Positions 11,966-22,600 of a DNA stretch of 64,000 bases are shown piece by piece (position 1 is the first letter of the stretch; every line of letters starts with the position of its first letter). The notes beneath the pieces are model-generated. The model had not been told where the DNA came from and did no database searches. It worked only from the letters and a program-made list of their open reading frames with translations. Made by a program: the position numbers and the translations under genes. The stretch spans positions 57,091,993 to 57,155,992 of the forward strand of contig CM046832.1 in assembly GCA_025618425.1 (NCBI GenBank), read 5' to 3'. This DNA is from Heliocidaris tuberculata (lineage: Eukaryota > Echinodermata > Echinoidea > Camarodonta > Echinometridae).

Positions 11966-11980
11966 TACCAGTATTTTTTT

Positions 11981-12011
<31 letters not shown>

Positions 12012-12465
12012 TGCACTTGACATGTGATATAGATGTTTAACCTTTGCCAGATGGCATATGTATACATGTTGGTCTAAGATTGCACCATTTAATTTAATTG
12101 TTGAAGGAGTATATTTTGGGGTAATTTTAGATTTTTTTTTAACAAAACATGATATTATAAAAACATATGGGAATAATGGAATGACCTAACAGTTGGTGGT
12201 TAAAGATAGCATGTTTATTGAATCTTTTATTGATTTTACAAAACTGCCACTTATATGTAGAGGAGTAAAATTTGAGTACCGGTGCTTTTCATAATGTAAT
12301 AATAGTCTCTATATTTGCAGAATAAGTGCACTGGAAAATTATGCCTTTTTGTTGTTGTAGTTTGGTATACATGTATAAACTGTCTATTTTGATAAAGGTT
12401 TATGGTGTCTAACACAAGATTATTTTAATGTGGTTATTGTCAGTACTTTTGTACTTCTATCTTGC

Positions 12466-12471
12466 AATAAA
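12466..12471 (+). promoter_or_regulatory. Candidate SUMF1 poly(A) signal AATAAA
   Basis: AATAAA is followed within about 30 bases by a T/GT-rich stretch (CTTGTTTGTGCATTTTT). Use of this site would give SUMF1 a 2.2-kb 3' UTR that includes three MITEs. No clear earlier signal was seen by eye. Confidence 0.45.
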
Positions 12472-13151
12472 CTTTTGGAAATATTCTAAGACCTTGTTTG
12501 TGCATTTTTACATTCTTTGATTGCTTTCAACTTTATACATGAACCAGATTGTCAACAGGGGAGTCTATAATTTCTGTTTTTATAACTTTGTTATTAAATC
12601 ACAAAGCTTCATAGTAATTTATTAGTGACTACCTTTTTCATCACTTCTTGGAAAATTAGGGGATAACTTGTTGACATATTTCACTCAACATTCCCCATTC
12701 AAAATACATATACTGTAGTAATGCCACAGTTTCCTTTTTCGATACTGTAAAACAAAAATAAAGAAATTGTGAATTGGTAATGACTGCTATTATTGCAGAA
12801 AGAAGCTTTGGCAATTTAATAAACAAATCTGGATCACTCAAAGAATGCATGCAAAATTAACTACTTTTATAGTACATGTAGTAGTCGTACATTAAACTAA
12901 ATTTTGGATGTAGGTTGCATAGACTAAAACAGAATGGGAAGTAGAAATCAGCAGTGGGATACAGATAAATCTATATCTACTAGACAAGGATTAAATAGCA
13001 TAAGTACATGTAGGTAATAACATGTTTTTATAAAACACACAAGAGTAATAGTCATAAATTTACAATAATATGCATCAAATGGATTCATCACACCCCCCCC
13101 CCCCCCCACCAAATTTTACAAGCCTATCCATTAACATTTTTTGACATACCA

Positions 13152-13481
13152 GGGGGGTGTTTCATAAAGCTGTTCGTAAAGTTACGCTTGACTTTACGAA
13201 CAACTTGAATATGAAGTGCCAGATAGGATGCCCAAAGTTTTTCCTGATGTTTTAACAAAGTGTGACTCTATTTCAAATAACCTCAATTAAAGTATGGCAA
13301 AAAATATACTTTGCATTAAAAATGTTTGTTATGGTAAGAATGTTAATCTACATCTGCACAGTCCAACTTTAGTTGATGCAGTTAAAAATGATTGAGCATC
13401 CCATTTGGCGTGTCATATTCAAGTCATTTGTAAAGTCATGCGTAACTTTATGAACAGCTTTATGAAACACCCCCCCCCCCC
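13152..13481. mobile_element. MITE with GGGGTGTTTCATAAA ends, copy A
   Basis: GGGGGGTGTTTCATAAAGC with GTTCGTAAAGTTACG at the left pairs with CGTAACTTTATGAACAGC and TTTATGAAACACCCCC at the right. It lies between the SUMF1 and SETMAR 3' ends. A second copy lies inverted at 48913-49234. Confidence 0.72.
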
Positions 13482-13641
13482 AGTACTCATAACCACTGCA
13501 GTGACAGACAAAATAATCAGCCATTATGTTATGTAGTGTAACTATGAAAATCCTGGACAACCTTTGTCTGTATAGAGGAAGATGTAATCAAAATGAAGAA
13601 ATAAAAACATTTCCACTGCTTCATTCTTATATTGCAACTGA

Positions 13642-13963
13642 ATAAGCCAGTTCGTAGATACAATCTGAGCATGAGCAGATAAAGGTCATCTGTACCAAAT
13701 TCTAAAACCCACTGACACGAATACTTGATATGTGCTCATGAATGTCATGTAATCATTATTCAATTATTCACCAATGGTGCATTCCATGATACCCAGGTGG
13801 AAGTATGCTTTTCAAAAGGCGAAACAAAAGCTATTCATGAGGCACATCTATCACTTTGAGAGTGATTATTCTAAAGTGCACAAAGTTGGACATCTCCATT
13901 TTTAAAATATCTGTGGATATTTGGGGTCATTTGTACCATGTGCTAACTACGAACTGGTCTATT
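13642..13963. mobile_element. MITE with ATAAGCCAGTTCGTA ends, copy B
   Basis: Left end ATAAGCCAGTTCGTAG, right end CTACGAACTGGTCTAT. It abuts the candidate SETMAR poly(A) signal on the minus strand. Confidence 0.6.
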
Positions 13964-13967
13964 TATT
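13962..13967 (-). promoter_or_regulatory. Candidate SETMAR poly(A) signal
   Basis: TTTATT on the plus strand reads AATAAA on the minus strand, 139 bases beyond the SETMAR stop codon. It overlaps or abuts the right end of the MITE at 13642-13963. Confidence 0.4.
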
Positions 13968-14105
13968 AGTCCACAATTTTTCGACCCCTCCTAGGGTCTT
14001 TCTCAAATTAGACAACAGGAATAATAACATATCATTATAGAAAGATGTAATATAGGGAAGATATACATGCAGGTAATTAATAGACACATGATAAAAATGC
14101 CTTGA

Positions 14106-14915
14106 TCAAGTGGAATAGAAGGACGAATCACTTGGGAGATATTTCTGGCAAGATGGACTTTCACACATGCAGAGCTTTCGAAGTTGGTCTTTACACAGAT
14201 CATTCTCACTTCTACTGATTGAATCACCATCATTAGGTCTCACCACATTCCCACAATACTCGTAGCTTAGTTCTTCGCCAGGCTCTATCTCTCTCCTGGC
14301 AAACATCGCAACTCTGGGAACCTCATTGTGGACTCGCACAGCAACCAGGAATAAGTTGGGTTCACACGAGTGATTGATAAACCTTGCTATACTACCTTTT
14401 AGCCGTGCATCAATAAAGGTTTCCATCGTGCTCTGACCCCCAAAGTTTTCCTTGAGAACAAATATGTAGTTCATGTCGTCTGCTGTCATATTTTGCATCC
14501 TGGTCATTGCTTCTTCCCTGGTCAGCACTTCTCCAGCGTACTCGCACACAAAGGCATTTTCCTCTATCGACTCCAAAGCCCTCAATCCCCAACCCTTGTG
14601 ATGAGTTCTAAAGACCTGCATTTTGTGACGGATGCCATTCTGGACCAAGCGATTCACACACTCCTCACCACATTTGCAAGATGCATTGCATTCAAATATA
14701 GGTTTTGATGTGGGCCGATGCGTAGCTTGACTAGGGGTTTTGTTCTCGGTCTCACTTTGAAGCAGTTTCCCAGATGCTGTGTAGTTTGGTCCAAATCGCT
14801 TGAGACAAGAACATGATGGACCACAGGATGAAACTTTACAGGAGCACCCACAGTACTGTACTTCTTGGGGATTTGTTCCAACCAATCCAGGCCCAAGAAC
14901 ATTTGATGGAGTATA
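14106..14915 (-). CDS. SETMAR: SETMAR exon 2 (pre-SET, SET, post-SET)
   Basis: A single exon of 269 codons plus stop holds every catalytic and zinc-binding motif. The acceptor on the minus strand is TTCATTTTCCAG, before YTPSNVLGPG. Confidence 0.94.
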   Translation of the reverse strand, partial: YTPSNVLGPGLVGTNPQEVQYCGCSCKVSSCGPSCSCLKRFGPNYTASGKLLQSETENKTPSQATHRPTSKPIFECNASCKCGEECVNRLVQNGIRHKMQVFRTHHKGWGLRALESIEENAFVCEYAGEVLTREEAMTRMQNMTADDMNYIFVLKENFGGQSTMETFIDARLKGSIARFINHSCEPNLFLVAVRVHNEVPRVAMFARREIEPGEELSYEYCGNVVRPNDGDSISRSENDLCKDQLRKLCMCESPSCQKYLPSDSSFYST

Positions 14916-16305
14916 CTGGAAAATGAAATATACAAGCAGTGTCGGAGATGTGTTATGCAATTCTATTCATCAGGGGGGACGACCTATTGTTATGTTCCCC
15001 CCCCTCCCCTGATGAAAAGAATTTCCTGCATATTTCTGCCAATGAATACAAGCATGCGTTCGAATAAATTATTACTGAATCATATTTGAATTAAAGACTA
15101 AAATTAACATCATTTAATATCCTATCTTTTGTTTCAATTACTTTTAAAGACATGCAATCATTACATTGGGTAATTTAGATCATGATAGATCATGATTCAT
15201 CAAGGCAGCGTTTACTTTATAACAAGATGTTACAGAAACATATATGTAAATTATTGTAATAAAAAATAACATCATTATCACTCCACAGCATATGGTGGTG
15301 GATCCAGTGTCCGAACACTTTTCAGAAAATCGACGATAGCAAATTAAATATCAAACAAATATCTGTCAAACTTACATAATGAATGCTCAAAGTCCTACAG
15401 AAAAAGAAGTTGATGGAATTTAAAAAAAGACAATGTAGATTTAATACGATATTCCCTTCCGAGTGAACCCCTTCCCAATGACGCGGCGTTTTGGTCCCTT
15501 GAAAAAGGTACTCTATTTCGAAACGTGTGAAACCTATGGGAAAAAGACACAACCTTTGTTTCAATAGTGTGGTTTATACGCGTAATCCCACGCGTATGAA
15601 AACCCATTTTAGGCGCTTAACTGTACACATTCGGTAATACAATCGGAATTACGCTATATGTAGCATGAAATGGATGAAATGAAATGGATCCATACTCACT
15701 ACATGTACATGCACTATTAACCCTTTCAAGACAGGAATTATTTAAGGGGTAAATTGATCACATTTTGTTCCTTAAATTGGCAACAATAATATTTTTCTTT
15801 TAGTTCTACACGGTTCTAATAAGGTGTAATGTTTTTGAAAACAATGTACATGGTTAAAAATTCTGTCGAAAAGTTGAAAAAATTGCCAATTTTGATAAAA
15901 ATCAGTGATTTTGAACTCTCAATGTGTTGCCAATTTAAGGATTTTAAAGCTTATTTTCCTTTTTAAATTTCCTGGAATCAAACGCAATATGGTCATGCAA
16001 CAAAAATGGACACAGTGTGTGCAGAAATTTTTGCTCTTTCTACTCATGTATCTGGTATATTTTTTAGGGCTCTGAATCAAAAGTTATTGAGCCAAACCAC
16101 ATAATGTGGTCAAATGTCCTGAAAGGGTTAAACAACTTACTAACATTGATTTGCAATATGATTGTGAGTAAATTTGTGTATGTTTTAGTACCGCAAAATC
16201 TGATATTAATTGCCGATCACTCTCAGCAAAGACAGGAACATTTTCCAAGCTGCAGCAAATATCAGGTTTCTCTGTCCTTCCCTCTCTGGATGGATCCATG
16301 GTCAT
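14106..16305 (-). CDS. SETMAR: SETMAR-type histone-lysine N-methyltransferase, complete, 2 exons, no transposase
   Basis: Exon 1 is 16305-16192 (38 codons) and exon 2 is 14915-14106, predicting 307 residues. The junction is GCG/GTACTA to TTTTCCAG, phase 0. Pre-SET: cysteine cluster at about residues 60-76 (CGCSCKVSSCGPSCSC) and 115-124 (CNASCKCGEEC). SET: GWGL at 146-149, NHSCEPN at 219-225, ELSYEY at 253-258. Post-SET: CMC-4-C at 287-294. These are the AdoMet- and zinc-binding parts of a SUV39/G9a-type methyltransferase acting on chromatin. The N-terminal DICCSLENVPVF resembles the human DVACGQENLPV stretch, and YTPSNVLGPG the human YTPEHVxGPG, so the SETMAR assignment is firm. No mariner transposase follows; that fusion is known only from anthropoid primates. 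The first ATG (16305) follows an in-frame TGA; the ATG two codons on has the better context (ACCATGG). Confidence 0.92.
15717..16131. mobile_element. piggyBac-like MITE, copy 3 (in SETMAR intron)
   Basis: Exactly bounded by TTAA-CCCTTTCAAGACA and TGTCCTGAAAGGG-TTAA; 415 bp, the same as copy 2. It fills a third of the SETMAR intron and ends 61 bp from the exon 1 donor. Confidence 0.85.
16192..16305 (-). CDS. SETMAR: SETMAR exon 1
   Basis: It encodes the N-terminal 38 residues, starting MTMDPSREGRTEKPDICC and ending ISDFA. The donor GCG/GTACTA is weak, but it is the only one in phase that brings the N terminus onto YTPSN as in vertebrate SETMAR. Confidence 0.75.
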
Positions 16306-16460
16306 GTTGCATCTATCTCACACAGCACACTGCATGCATGCTGCGCTTGCTCTCGACTCAACTCAGCTAGCTCCGATTGTAAACACGGTATTGCACAATC
16401 TTTCCCTGCGCTACCCTTTTCGCACTATGTTTTTGCGGTGTACAATATGAGATACTCAAT

Positions 16461-16476
16461 GTGGTGCATTGTGGGA
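16461..16476 (-). promoter_or_regulatory. Possible ZNF143-like promoter motif upstream of SETMAR
   Basis: On the minus strand ATCCCACAATGCACC lies about 160 bases before the start codon. It differs by one base from the core TCCCAGAATGC known at many animal promoters. The match may be chance. Confidence 0.2.
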
Positions 16477-16843
16477 TATTTTATGCCTTGGATATATCCA
16501 TACAGAATAAGGTAAAATAAGGCGTCCGTTAACGTTGGCAACAATCAGGATTGGAATGTGAATGGCTTCCCTTGTTACAAGCAGACCGCCAATTAAGTAC
16601 GTAGAGATTTACATTTCGTTAAGTTTATAAGATTTCTTAAATTGTATATTAAAGCTGAACTAGTTGCGATGGCATGAATGTTCCCTACCCAGGTGTATTA
16701 AAATGTCAAAACATTTTGATTTACCAAAAACGCGCAATTAATGGTCCCCTATGCATCAATTTGTGTATGTCTATGTCATGTGTATCACTGCCTGTGTATC
16801 ACTGTATGGACTGGTTTACGTTCTTGCACTTATAGACCTAGTA

Positions 16844-17200
16844 CATGTACAAGCTTATCTGAAGATAACCTTGTACTCGTACTCAGTCTCAGACTAGCTC
16901 TTTTATGGGTGAATAGGCTTCAATAGCTATTGTGTGTATCAGCAGGCCCTTTTCCAGGCTAGATCTTCATACAGGAGAGGAAAATAATTATTTAAAATTT
17001 CACTTTCAATTCTGAATCCCCTAATTTGTGGCACAGTAAGACTTTTAGACCAAAAGCTTCAGTCTCTCTGTATGGTTGTTCCGCTGAGACTGCGTCTGGC
17101 TCCACTAGACTTCCGGGGATCTGGATCTGGATCTGGATGTATACAGTGCAGGACCGTTATGGTATAACGCACCGGATAAGAGAGAGGGCTAACGACGACT
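16844..17200. repeat. Interspersed repeat block, copy 1 (shared with 18080 and 55970)
   Basis: The stretch TGTACAAGCTTATCTGAAGA through GGCTTCAATAGCT and GTGTGTATCAGCAGGCC to GAATCCCCTAATTTGTGGCACAG recurs at 18080-18265 and 55968-56155. It ends near 17105-17137 in short GATCTG tandem units. The family is unknown to me. Confidence 0.6.
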
Positions 17201-17210
17201 AGATCTAGAT

Positions 17211-17618
17211 CTAGTGATACTGATGAAACTGGTCTTCAACAGCTGCCTTGAAACTTGCCACTGTTTGAGAATTTACTATGGTGTCTGGAAGATGGTTCCA
17301 GTCCACCGTTGTTTGAACAAAAAAAGAGTTCTTGTATTGGTCGGTGTTGAAGTTTTCGACCGCAAAACACTTACTATTGTTTTGGACTTGCCTTTCAACT
17401 AGGTTTGTTGCCTCAAACCCTGTAAATTTCGTGGCTTTGATCTGCCTCTTTTGTCTTGAGGGTCTTATAAAGTTATTCAAAGGGAGGGCTGGTACCAACC
17501 CCCCGACCACTTTGAAGTAGGAAGTAAGCCTGGCCCACTTCCGCCTTGATGCTAGTGTGGGTGTGGGTGTGGGTAAATTAAGGTTGATAAATGTCAGAAA
17601 TATTAAAGATTCCCCCAT
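17211..17618 (-). pseudogene. LINE fragment: C-terminal end of a non-LTR reverse-transcriptase ORF
   Basis: 135 residues remain open, including RRKWARLTSYFKVVGGLVP, a KRQIKATKF segment and YKNSFFVQTTVDWNHLPD. The last is the usual terminal motif (NSFFxRTxxxWNxLP) of CR1/Rex-type LINE ORF2 proteins. No RT catalytic motif is present, so the copy is heavily 5'-truncated. Confidence 0.7.
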
Positions 17619-17639
17619 AACAGATGGCTATTTCTGTTT

Positions 17640-18420
17640 AAGTAAGACTAAGAGTGGAAGAGTCCATGAATCAGGTAATCTAGCAAATTTAAGAAAATTA
17701 AATCTTGCTTGGAGCAATTTTGTTGTCTGTTTTTGACTGCTGCAACAGTGAATGTTGGACACAGTCCCACATAGGCCAGAGCCCATGAGTGACGTTCTTG
17801 TTGCCTGTTATTCATACCCAGACGTTGTAATTCCGCAATTCCGGACAGGTTGTTAATCCAGAGTCCAGACAGGTCATTTTTAAACAGTAAATCGAACAAC
17901 TTTTCATGCAAATTGTCATAAATCTTTCACAGGATAGGTTGAAAATCATGTGAATTGCAAATATTCACTGGTTTTAGTGTTACTTGATCATTGATGCATG
18001 TTTTTCGTAAAATCTGACAGCAAAATTGACAGGCTATAAATTTTTGTTAAGTGTCCGGAAATGCAACCCCCCATCCTACATGTACAAGCTTATCTGAAGA
18101 TAAGCTTGTACTCCATAATAGTTTTCACGGGTGAACAGGCTTCAATAGCTTTGGTGTGTATCAGCAGGCCTTTTTCCATTCTAGATCATTCATACATGAG
18201 AGGAAAATAATTATTTAAAATTTCACTTTCAACTCTGAATCCCCAAATTTGTGGCACAGTAAGAGTTGAAGAGTCCCTGAATCAGGTAATCTGTCAGCAA
18301 ATTAAAAAAAATCAAATCTTGCTTAGAGCAATTTTGTTGTCCGTTTTGACTGCTGCAACAGTGTCTGTTGGACACAGTCCCACATAGGCAAGGGCCTAGG
18401 CCTATGAGTGCCAATACTGT
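17640..18420. repeat. Interspersed repeats shared with the 55.6-56.3 kb region
   Basis: The segment from GAAGAGTCCATGAATCAGGT to CTGCTGCAACAGTGAATGTT and GGACACAGTCCCACATAGGC occurs at 17648-17795 and again at 18260-18395. Two more copies are at 55830-55960 and 56165-56300. It sits beside the LINE fragment and probably belongs to the same retroelement or to a passenger of it. Confidence 0.6.
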
Positions 18421-18439
18421 TTTAGTGTTACATGTTGGA

Positions 18440-18602
18440 AATTGATTTTCTTATCCTTCTCTTCTTTTTCCCCTTCTTCCTCCTCCTCCTCTTCCTCCTC
18501 TTCCTCCTCTTCCCCTTCCTCTTCCATTTTCATTTTCTTCTTTTCCCCTTTGTTCTTTTTGTTTTTCTCTTTTGCTATCTGTCTTTCTATTTCTATTTTC
18601 CA
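18440..18602 (+). repeat. Polypyrimidine tract, TCC/TTC-rich
   Basis: About 160 bases of nearly pure C/T with repeated TCCTCC and TTCTTT units. The low-complexity open frames across it are not genes. Confidence 0.8.
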
Positions 18603-18653
18603 AGTCTTGCTTTTGGCTGATCTACATTAAACAATGTGAAGATAGCCCAGGCT

Positions 18654-19033
18654 AGCTGTACGAGCTCTGTGGCTTATCAATCTGGTAATGTGTAACTTGT
18701 ATATATGGGACTACACAAATCTTACCTTGTATGTGTAGTTCCATTACAAGTTACACATGAAAGGTAAAAAAAAACCCCTGATCACTCCTGCTGATTTTTG
18801 TGGGTTTTGTTCTTTTTTATTCATTCAATTTTTACAATCTTAGTTGATCCTGGAAAGTAACCCCTTTAGCCGACTCCGAGGGTGGTTTGCATGGCTCACA
18901 GTATGTGGGAAATGGTGATATTTAGATCTAGATTTTTTTGTTGATATCCCCCTCCACACACAGTATAGGCATCGAGTGTACAGCTTTGTGGCCAGTACCA
19001 ACCAGATTGATAAGCCACAGAGCTCGTACAGCT
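18654..19033. repeat. Perfect 32-bp inverted repeat spaced by 316 bp, upstream of dystroglycan
   Basis: Arms 18654-18685 and 19002-19033 are exact reverse complements (AGCTGTACGAGCTCTGTGGC and onwards). A second, nested inverted repeat (TGTGTAACTTGTA with TACAAGTTACACA) lies near the left arm. It is probably a young MITE. Confidence 0.65.
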
Positions 19034-19432
19034 AAGCCCAAGCCCAATTAGCCTGCAGTATGCTTTATTTAAAAAAAAATGGAGAAACACTGTAGTCTTT
19101 GTCTAGCTGCATTAAAAAACCACTTATTAATGAAAGTATGATTAAAATTTTACTTGTTTTTGTGTTTGTATTAAAGTAGTCTTTAGTTTAAAATGATATG
19201 GTACTTTTGTTTAAGTTACTTTTGACATGAAACCGTTGCTCTGTAATCTGCAGTTGTGAATGTAATATTTCATTCTCATTTGTGCACACAGACTTTGTAG
19301 GAGGTGATCCAGAAAACACACATTATGGGTAGGAGATATACATGTACCAGAGACTCCAAAGAGTGATTTCAAGACAAGTAAAACACAGACATCGGTAGGA
19401 TTGTGACCATTCCATCAGTGCCTGATGAAATA

Positions 19433-19648
19433 ATGAGTCCTCTCCGTCCCTCCAAACAGAGGGTCCTTCTTGCCCTAAGCTACATCTTTGTTCTCCAGTG
19501 GAGCCTGGTGAGCTGTAAGCTTCAGCATGATCCTGGAGGATCTATGGTTTTAGATCTCCATGACACAAAAGCAGTCATCGGAAAGTATTTCAATTACAGC
19601 ATTCCATCTCCACTGTCGAGAAGAGGGGAACATAAATTCCATTATGAG
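19433..19648 (+). CDS. DAG1: Dystroglycan exon 1 (signal peptide)
   Basis: 72 codons from MSPLRPSKQR to HKFHYE, phase 0, donor GAG/GTGAAT. An overlapping two-codon upstream ORF (ATGAAATAATG) ends inside the start codon. A possible 5'-UTR acceptor (GTGCACACAG) lies at about 19291. Confidence 0.88.
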
Positions 19649-22600
19649 GTGAATTATATACAAATTATCAAAAGGCATGCAAAAAAACCTGAATTTGGAC
19701 TACTGTATGTAAATGATGATTGAAGAATCTAGGATGCCAAATTTTAAGGTGTTGATTAAAGGTCCTAATTTAAAAGTATTTTATGTTTGTTTGATGAAGG
19801 GAAATACTTTTCATGTGTTTGTTGATATCTGCTCAAGAATATTTGTTAGTCAACTCTGGTGGGTCAAAAAGGGACAGCTGATTCACGTTCAGTTGGGAAA
19901 TAGTGGTGAAATGGGAGAGCCAGACCGGCAGCAAAATGTCATTCAGGGAGATAAATTGTATTTAAAAAATATTCAGTATGTGATGAAATGTCTGTGAAAG
20001 AATTCTTTCCTTAAATGTATACTCTTCTGTGGAAATCAGCCTTCTTTTTCCTCTTCATATCTCACAGGTATCAGAGGTAGGGACCAGCACCATTCCCACA
20101 TGGCTTGTTTTTAACAGCACTTCTCATACACTTCATGGAGTTCCATTGATCACAGACAAAGGATTCTATCTGATGAAGGTGTCTCTAATATCTTTATCTG
20201 AGAATGCGTCATCTCTTCAAGCCCAAGATGTTTTTGCAATTGATGTAGATTTTGAAACATTTCAAGATCTGACCAAGAAAGATATCTTAGAAGGTGTGGG
20301 TGCCAGACCTCATCAGATGTTGTACACAGTCCATCAACTAAGTGAACATATTGCTTGCAGGAGAAATGAGATTAAGACTCTAATGTCTGTTGTGTTTGAT
20401 GCTGATATCAACCACCTTAATGGGAGCAGCAGAGTATCCTTGATATCCAGATTGGTACCATTTGTCAATCAACCCTTAGAAGAATTCAGGATAAATTCCA
20501 AGCATAGTAGTGTGATCAATAAGTTGCAGGCAGATACTGTGGTTGCAGCTGGTCCCGGTAACATACACAGTGCAGGAAGCAGAGATGGAGTTGTTGTGTC
20601 ATGGCCACTTCCCTGTGCAACAAAAGCCCTCATCAACCAGTTTCCAAAGGTGATGGCTCGAAATATTGCATCAGGGCACTTCAGAGATGCTACCGGTTAT
20701 GATGTGATAAGTTGGTATATTTCAAAAGTGAGAGATAGCGATGTTGTGAGAGCCAGAGGACGGTCAAAAAGAGAGACGGGAATGACTGTTGTACCAACCC
20801 CCAAACCTTCACAGACTGCATCAGTCATTACTGCAACCTCTTTGCTTTCATTGTCATCTACTGTCCAGTCAATACAGACCCTTTCAACATCATCATTTGT
20901 ATCAACTCTTTTATTTTCACCATCAAGCAGTGATCAGACAATATCATCGTCTTCAAGCAGTACACCTGGATTCGTATTATCGTCAACTCCATTAGATTCT
21001 TCCTTTGTGCAATTTTCTCAATACAGTCCGTCAGAATCTCTACAAACTTTGACTAGTCTTGTAACAGAAAGTATACAGCCATCTCTTTCACAGTCACCTT
21101 TCATGACAAGTCTTTCAACTTCTCTTCTATCACCAACAACTGCCTTGTTTAGTTCATCAATGCAGGTATCACAGCTCTCTCCTACATCCCAGGAAAGAAC
21201 AACTGTTTATAGCTCCCATCAAACACCAATCTTCTCAACAACCATGGAAAGCTCTGATTCAACTATAGGATTTGTGAGCTCCTCAGTGCCTGTTTCAAGT
21301 AATGTAATTTCACCTAGTACTTCAGCGTTTCCAAGTTTCCAGAGTACAGGATTATTGAGTGGCAGTCCAAGTTTGTTTCTGAGTACAGAAATCATGACAA
21401 CTTCATTGCTTTTGACCGAATCACCAAGTATGTCCTCTGATGAATCACTTCAACCCTCAAGCAGCGTTATATCAGTGATGCTCTCTAGTCAATCCACTTC
21501 AAGTGCATCGTCAGCAACTTCCAGAGTATCTGATCTGTCAAGTGTCTTTTCATTTAGTTTTCCGTCTACCCTCCAGAGTTCTGAACCAGAGACTTCCTTT
21601 ATTCTTCAAACTTCTTCCTATTTCAGGAGTGTAAGCCCCATCGCATCTACAGAGTTTCCACAAACTTCTTTTGTGATTCTTAGCTCAACTCTTGCAGGAA
21701 CTTCAGATTTTGAGAGTATAAGTTCCATTAGATACTCAACAGAGATATCAACACCACTCCAGACCACAGGCACAACTCCTGCTAGTACTCTGCTATCAAC
21801 ACAGTTGTCATTTTCTTCACAGATGTTGAGCACTTTCCATGCATCATCTGAGATAATTCTGTCATCCTCTGAATCAGTGCAGACATCAAGTGGCATGACA
21901 TCAACTTCATATGTTGGAACAAGTTCAGGAACAGTGACACCAATGTTTTCGACAGAAACTTCATTGTTATCACAAATCCAGAGCAGCTTCTTTTCGACAG
22001 AGTCATACACATCGACTTATCAAACAGAAGTGCATTCAAGTGTACTGACAACAACGTTGAGTTCTGCAGAAGTAACTCAGACACAGGACGTCTCAACGGC
22101 TACTACTGCACTTCCTACCTCACAAATTCAGAGTGAAATCCAGTCATCTGACATTGCTCAAAGTATGACACTCCCCACCACAGCAACCACTGCTCCCTCA
22201 ATCACCTTGTCATCCAGTTATTTTGCAAGTCCTGAGACATCATCCACTGCATCTTCAACAAGTACAGTTATGTTTGTACTGGACACTTCAAGCCAGCTAG
22301 TTCCTTCCACCCTGGTAGTGACGCCCTCTTCATCAGGTATGATTTCCTCAACTTTTGCTGTGTCTGATATGACTTCTAGATCATCAGTTATTGAAGTGTC
22401 TACACTTTTCAGCACTGCAGATATCATTGTATCTTCTACTTTACTCTCTGATAATTTCTCCAGCACTGGTATTTTTATAGAGAGCACCTATCTATCAGAA
22501 TTCATGTCCTCAACAATGTCTCTTGATATGTCATCCTTGCCTAGGCTATCATCTCAAAGCCCTTACTTGACTCCAAGTTTTCTACAGACCACTGAACTAT

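Noticed and set aside
14106..16305. SETMAR transposase fusion
   Set aside because: No mariner transposase frame follows the SET exon on the minus strand; the stop codon comes right after the post-SET region.
19403..19432. Upstream extension of dystroglycan to the GTG at 19403
   Set aside because: GTG is not a usual animal start. The ATG at 19433 is followed directly by a good signal peptide.
19713..19997. Open frame of 94 codons between dystroglycan exons 1 and 2
   Set aside because: It lies wholly in an intron with good GT/AG borders (19649-20067) and shows no family.
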